NCBI GenBank assembly: GCA_030614485.1
Contig: JAUWTY010000039.1
Span: forward strand, 1 to 8,799
DNA length: 8,799 nt
Origin: Methanosarcinales archaeon
GTDB lineage: Archaea; Halobacteriota; Methanosarcinia; Methanosarcinales; Methanocomedenaceae
Direction: 5' to 3'
The notes beneath the pieces are model-generated. The model saw only the letters and a program-made list of their open reading frames with translations, was not told the DNA's origin and did not search any database. Positions 6,868-8,799 of this stretch are shown piece by piece. Made by a program: the position numbers and the translations under genes. The stretch's first letter is position 1; every line of letters begins with the position of its first letter.

Positions 6868-7925
6868 ATCATGGATTGTTCAGGGGTGTCCCTGTCATTG
6901 AAAGGAATACCGGATTCAGGATACCATGACTCCAGGAAGGTCAGCATGTGGTACTTCATGAACACGGGTACGGGGACTGATACCAGCAGGGAGAACATAA
7001 ACAGTAGTATAAATACCACCATTCCGAATGGGGCCATCACTAACCAGAACATGGTATCCTCAATACCCAATCCCGCTCCTGATGATAATAGAAGGTATAA
7101 GCCAAAGCCCAACAGGGAAATTATGCCAAATATTATAATGAACAGTATCAATGCGATTATTCCCACAATAATTCCTACCACTATCCTTAACACGAACCTT
7201 ATCAGCCAATAAATTATTATCTGACCCCAGTCGGCTTTGAACCTGCCAAGCACAATCTTAAAAGCAGCAATGATGCCCATGCCCTGGTACATAGCCAGTG
7301 GTATTGACAGGTTAATGAATGACTCGATTATCCCACTTATAATGGCTAGTACGAACAGTACACCCAGGAAAATGAAAATGCCCCCGAAAAACATTCCAAT
7401 ATCTAAATTATCTATATTATCGAGCGAGTTCAGTATCGGTAAAATTACCGGCAGCATGGCACCTATAATCAGCATTAAAAATATGAGTCCAAGCACGAAC
7501 CGGATTATAAACAAATTAAAACCCTGACGCAGGTATTTTCCGGAATATTCCCAGAATGATACCACGTCTGTCACAAGGGAATTCACAAATACAAATTCCA
7601 TGACATTAGAGATGTAAGAAAAAAGCAGTATCAATCCTACGAAAAAGAATACACCCAGGAGGATGAACATTAAGTACTGGTGCATGAATTGGCTGACCAT
7701 TTCGTCAACACCCTGGAAATCAGGTTCCCAGCCAAGGTCTTCACCACCGTATTGCTGAGCTGGATTGCTAAAGTTTGAGCCACCACCCCCGCCTCCTCCG
7801 CTACCGCCCAGCAGTAGGATGATAATTCCAAATTTTATCCATTTCCAGAAACTAAAAGGTTCGAATAGGGTGTTTTTGGTCCTTTGCAGTGCCCCATCCA
7901 CTGCATCTATGCTGAACCAACTCAT
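6864..7925 (-). CDS. Polytopic membrane protein, DUF7544-like
   Basis: This 353-residue integral membrane protein of unknown function resembles the archaeal DUF7544 group. It has an N-terminal amphipathic stretch (SIDAVDGALQRTKNTLFEPF), a short hydrophobic segment (about 29-39) and a Gly-rich linker (GGSGGGGGGGS, 40-50). Hydrophobic segments follow at about 85-104, 137-160, 179-200, 240-275 (probably two helices) and 293-315, with a polar C-terminus. I chose the ATG at 7925 because the family-like sequence begins there; the frame stays open to a TTG at 8045, but that extension looks unrelated. No Shine-Dalgarno precedes this ATG. A palindromic AT element lies about 20-31 nt upstream, where a TATA box would sit for a leaderless mRNA. 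The gene is convergent with the metalloprotease, sharing TTAA at the two stop codons. Confidence 0.85.
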   Translation of the reverse strand: MSWFSIDAVDGALQRTKNTLFEPFSFWKWIKFGIIILLLGGSGGGGGGGSNFSNPAQQYGGEDLGWEPDFQGVDEMVSQFMHQYLMFILLGVFFFVGLILLFSYISNVMEFVFVNSLVTDVVSFWEYSGKYLRQGFNLFIIRFVLGLIFLMLIIGAMLPVILPILNSLDNIDNLDIGMFFGGIFIFLGVLFVLAIISGIIESFINLSIPLAMYQGMGIIAAFKIVLGRFKADWGQIIIYWLIRFVLRIVVGIIVGIIALILFIIIFGIISLLGFGLYLLLSSGAGLGIEDTMFWLVMAPFGMVVFILLFMFSLLVSVPVPVFMKYHMLTFLESWYPESGIPFNDRDTPEQSMI

Positions 7926-7944
7926 AATATGTAATAATTTTATG

Positions 7945-7956
7945 ACTATTAATAGT
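7945..7956 (-). promoter_or_regulatory. 12-bp palindrome ACTATTAATAGT, likely TATA box of a leaderless transcript
   Basis: The perfect palindrome contains TATTAATA and lies at about -20 to -31 relative to the membrane-protein ATG at 7925. That is the expected TATA distance if transcription starts at or next to the start codon. It could also bind a repressor. There is no Shine-Dalgarno, which agrees with a leaderless message. Confidence 0.4.
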
Positions 7957-8112
7957 TTACTTTTGCCTGTGAATGCAGAATATTGTAATGATAATATATG
8001 ATTTACCATATCTGGTATCAAAATATTTATCGTTGAACACAACAATTATTTTTAAAGGTTGGGGAGTGATTCCTAATTTCTCAATAGGCTTAAAATAAAG
8101 GGGTTCGCTTAG

Positions 8113-8235
8113 ATGAAAGTAACAATGACTTTTATTGCACCTGAAAAATTGAAACGTCTAAATGAAATACAGGATGTAAAATATGAATTTGAAAATCCAG
8201 ATAAGTCAGTTCAGATAAAACAAAATCGAAAATAA
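8113..8235 (+). CDS. Possible small protein gene (40 codons)
   Basis: The frame reads ATG to TAA and encodes a charged 40-residue peptide beginning MKVTMTFIAPEKLKRLNEIQ and ending in QIKQNRK. It has a plausible strand-helix-strand pattern and no membrane segment. AAAGGGG lies about 10 nt upstream, and AT-rich TTAAAATAAA or TTTTTAAAGG could act as promoter. The stop codon directly abuts the stop of the convergent marker 8 gene, so there is no slack between them. It is more AT-rich than its neighbours. I do not recognise it. It might instead be the AT-rich 3' flank of the marker 8 gene read by chance, or a remnant of a longer gene. Confidence 0.45.
   Translation: MKVTMTFIAPEKLKRLNEIQDVKYEFENPDKSVQIKQNRK
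8216..8235 (-). terminator. U-rich terminator candidate after the methanogenesis marker 8 gene
   Basis: Directly after the marker 8 stop codon the minus strand reads TTATTTTCGATTTTGTTTTA, with three T-tracts. Archaeal RNA polymerase commonly stops on such tracts without a hairpin. It lies within the 3' end of the possible small gene on the other strand. Confidence 0.45.
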
Positions 8236-8799
8236 TCAATCGTTTAATGGTCTGGGCTGTTTCTCTTCTGGCAAGACCGGTAGGTTCATAGTATTTACCA
8301 GCAAGGGGGATTCTATCTCTTTTGCCCTTTCAACCAGAAGGGATTTTCCAATTTCAGTAAGCCCGAACAGGGGAATGGCAGTGCCAACCTGAATGAGCGG
8401 TTTTACCAGTTCTCTAATATTCCCTGAAGCGCAGCCGGTAACCACGTCTACTAATGCTAACAGTTCCCGGGCGTCCTTTTGACATATTCCAGTCAGGTGG
8501 GCTGCCATCAATATCGCCTCTGCCTCTACCTCATCTTCCATGTCCCGCACCCGGGATGCAGATGTAACATCTACTACAGAAACTGCAATCTTCTTGTGGC
8601 CCTGTCCGGCAGCTAACCAGAATCCGGCAGCCTGGTCCATATTGGCGGTTGCAGGGTCCAGTACCTGACCTCCCATCTGGTGTATGGAATCTATCACCTC
8701 TGGAATTGGCTCTGTCTCAACCAGACCCGAAATCTGGGCGCTCATACCCTGCACCAGGTCAGGATTTGACGTGACCACCGTACCTGCCCCGTCGCATAC
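8236..8799 (-). CDS. Methanogenesis marker protein 8 (DUF2099), 5' end cut by window edge
   Basis: The frame is open to the right edge and gives the last 187 residues; the full protein is somewhat under 300, so about the first third is missing. The first visible residues are VCDGAGTVVTSNPDLVQG, followed by the family's SGLVETEPIPEVI. Later come LDPATANMDQAAG, then DVVTGCASGNIREL and the C-terminal GTAIPLFGLTEIGKSLLVERAKE. These fit DUF2099 (methanogenesis marker 8), a protein found in nearly all methanogens and in methane-oxidising relatives. Its biochemical role is not established. The visible cysteines (in VCDG, ICQK and GCAS) could matter for cofactor binding. The GTG at 8778 is internal and not the real start. 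Confidence 0.9.
   Translation of the reverse strand, partial: VCDGAGTVVTSNPDLVQGMSAQISGLVETEPIPEVIDSIHQMGGQVLDPATANMDQAAGFWLAAGQGHKKIAVSVVDVTSASRVRDMEDEVEAEAILMAAHLTGICQKDARELLALVDVVTGCASGNIRELVKPLIQVGTAIPLFGLTEIGKSLLVERAKEIESPLLVNTMNLPVLPEEKQPRPLND

Noticed and set aside
6871..8001. Plus-strand frames opposite the membrane protein
   Set aside because: Their Asn/Ile/Pro-rich composition is the complement of transmembrane and Gly-rich codons.
7926..8045. N-terminal extension of the membrane protein from a TTG
   Set aside because: It needs a rare start codon, its sequence does not look like the family's N-terminus, and the region contains promoter-like elements.
1..8799. CRISPR array, insertion sequence, tRNA or prophage
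   Set aside because: No regularly spaced repeats, transposase-like frames, terminal repeats or tRNA-like cloverleaf sequences were seen.

Overview
The window looks like chromosomal DNA from a methanogen-lineage euryarchaeon, most likely Methanosarcinales or an ANME-2-like relative. The evidence is a group II chaperonin (thermosome) with the archaeal C-terminal GGM tail, the C-terminal part of methanogenesis marker protein 8, a DUF7544-type archaeal membrane protein, an archaeal HTH-CBS regulator, and TATA-like promoters alongside clear Shine-Dalgarno sites. The assignment below domain level is inference. No mobile element, CRISPR array, tRNA or rRNA gene was recognised.

Layout. Positions 1-2092 (minus) hold a tight pair: an HTH-CBS transcription regulator followed 13 nt later by purL, which runs off the left edge. 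The regulator's upstream region carries a perfect 15-bp palindrome close to a predicted transcription start. Positions 2198-3645 (minus) hold another two-gene unit: a P-loop NTPase of unknown role with a GTG start and strong ribosome binding site, then an 84-residue protein of unknown role. Positions 3761-5419 (minus) hold the thermosome subunit, which ends in a hairpin plus T-rich tract that overlaps the TATA-like element of the P-loop gene.

A 189-bp divergent region with an 8-bp inverted repeat separates the thermosome from two plus-strand genes: a TudS/DUF523-like putative desulfidase (5609-6043) and a membrane-anchored zinc metalloprotease with a complete metzincin motif (6076-6867). The protease gene meets a minus-strand polytopic membrane protein (6864-7925) at overlapping stop codons. 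After a 187-bp divergent gap come a possible 40-codon plus-strand gene (8113-8235) and, directly abutting it, the 3' part of the methanogenesis marker 8 gene (8236-8799, minus).

How the genes may work together. The clearest functional link is the HTH-CBS/purL pair: CBS domains commonly bind adenine nucleotides, so the regulator could tie purine synthesis to adenylate status. This is inference. The P-loop/84-residue pair is the least explained unit. The thermosome, desulfidase, metalloprotease and membrane protein look like ordinary, mostly independent genes, though the protease and desulfidase are worth biochemical attention.
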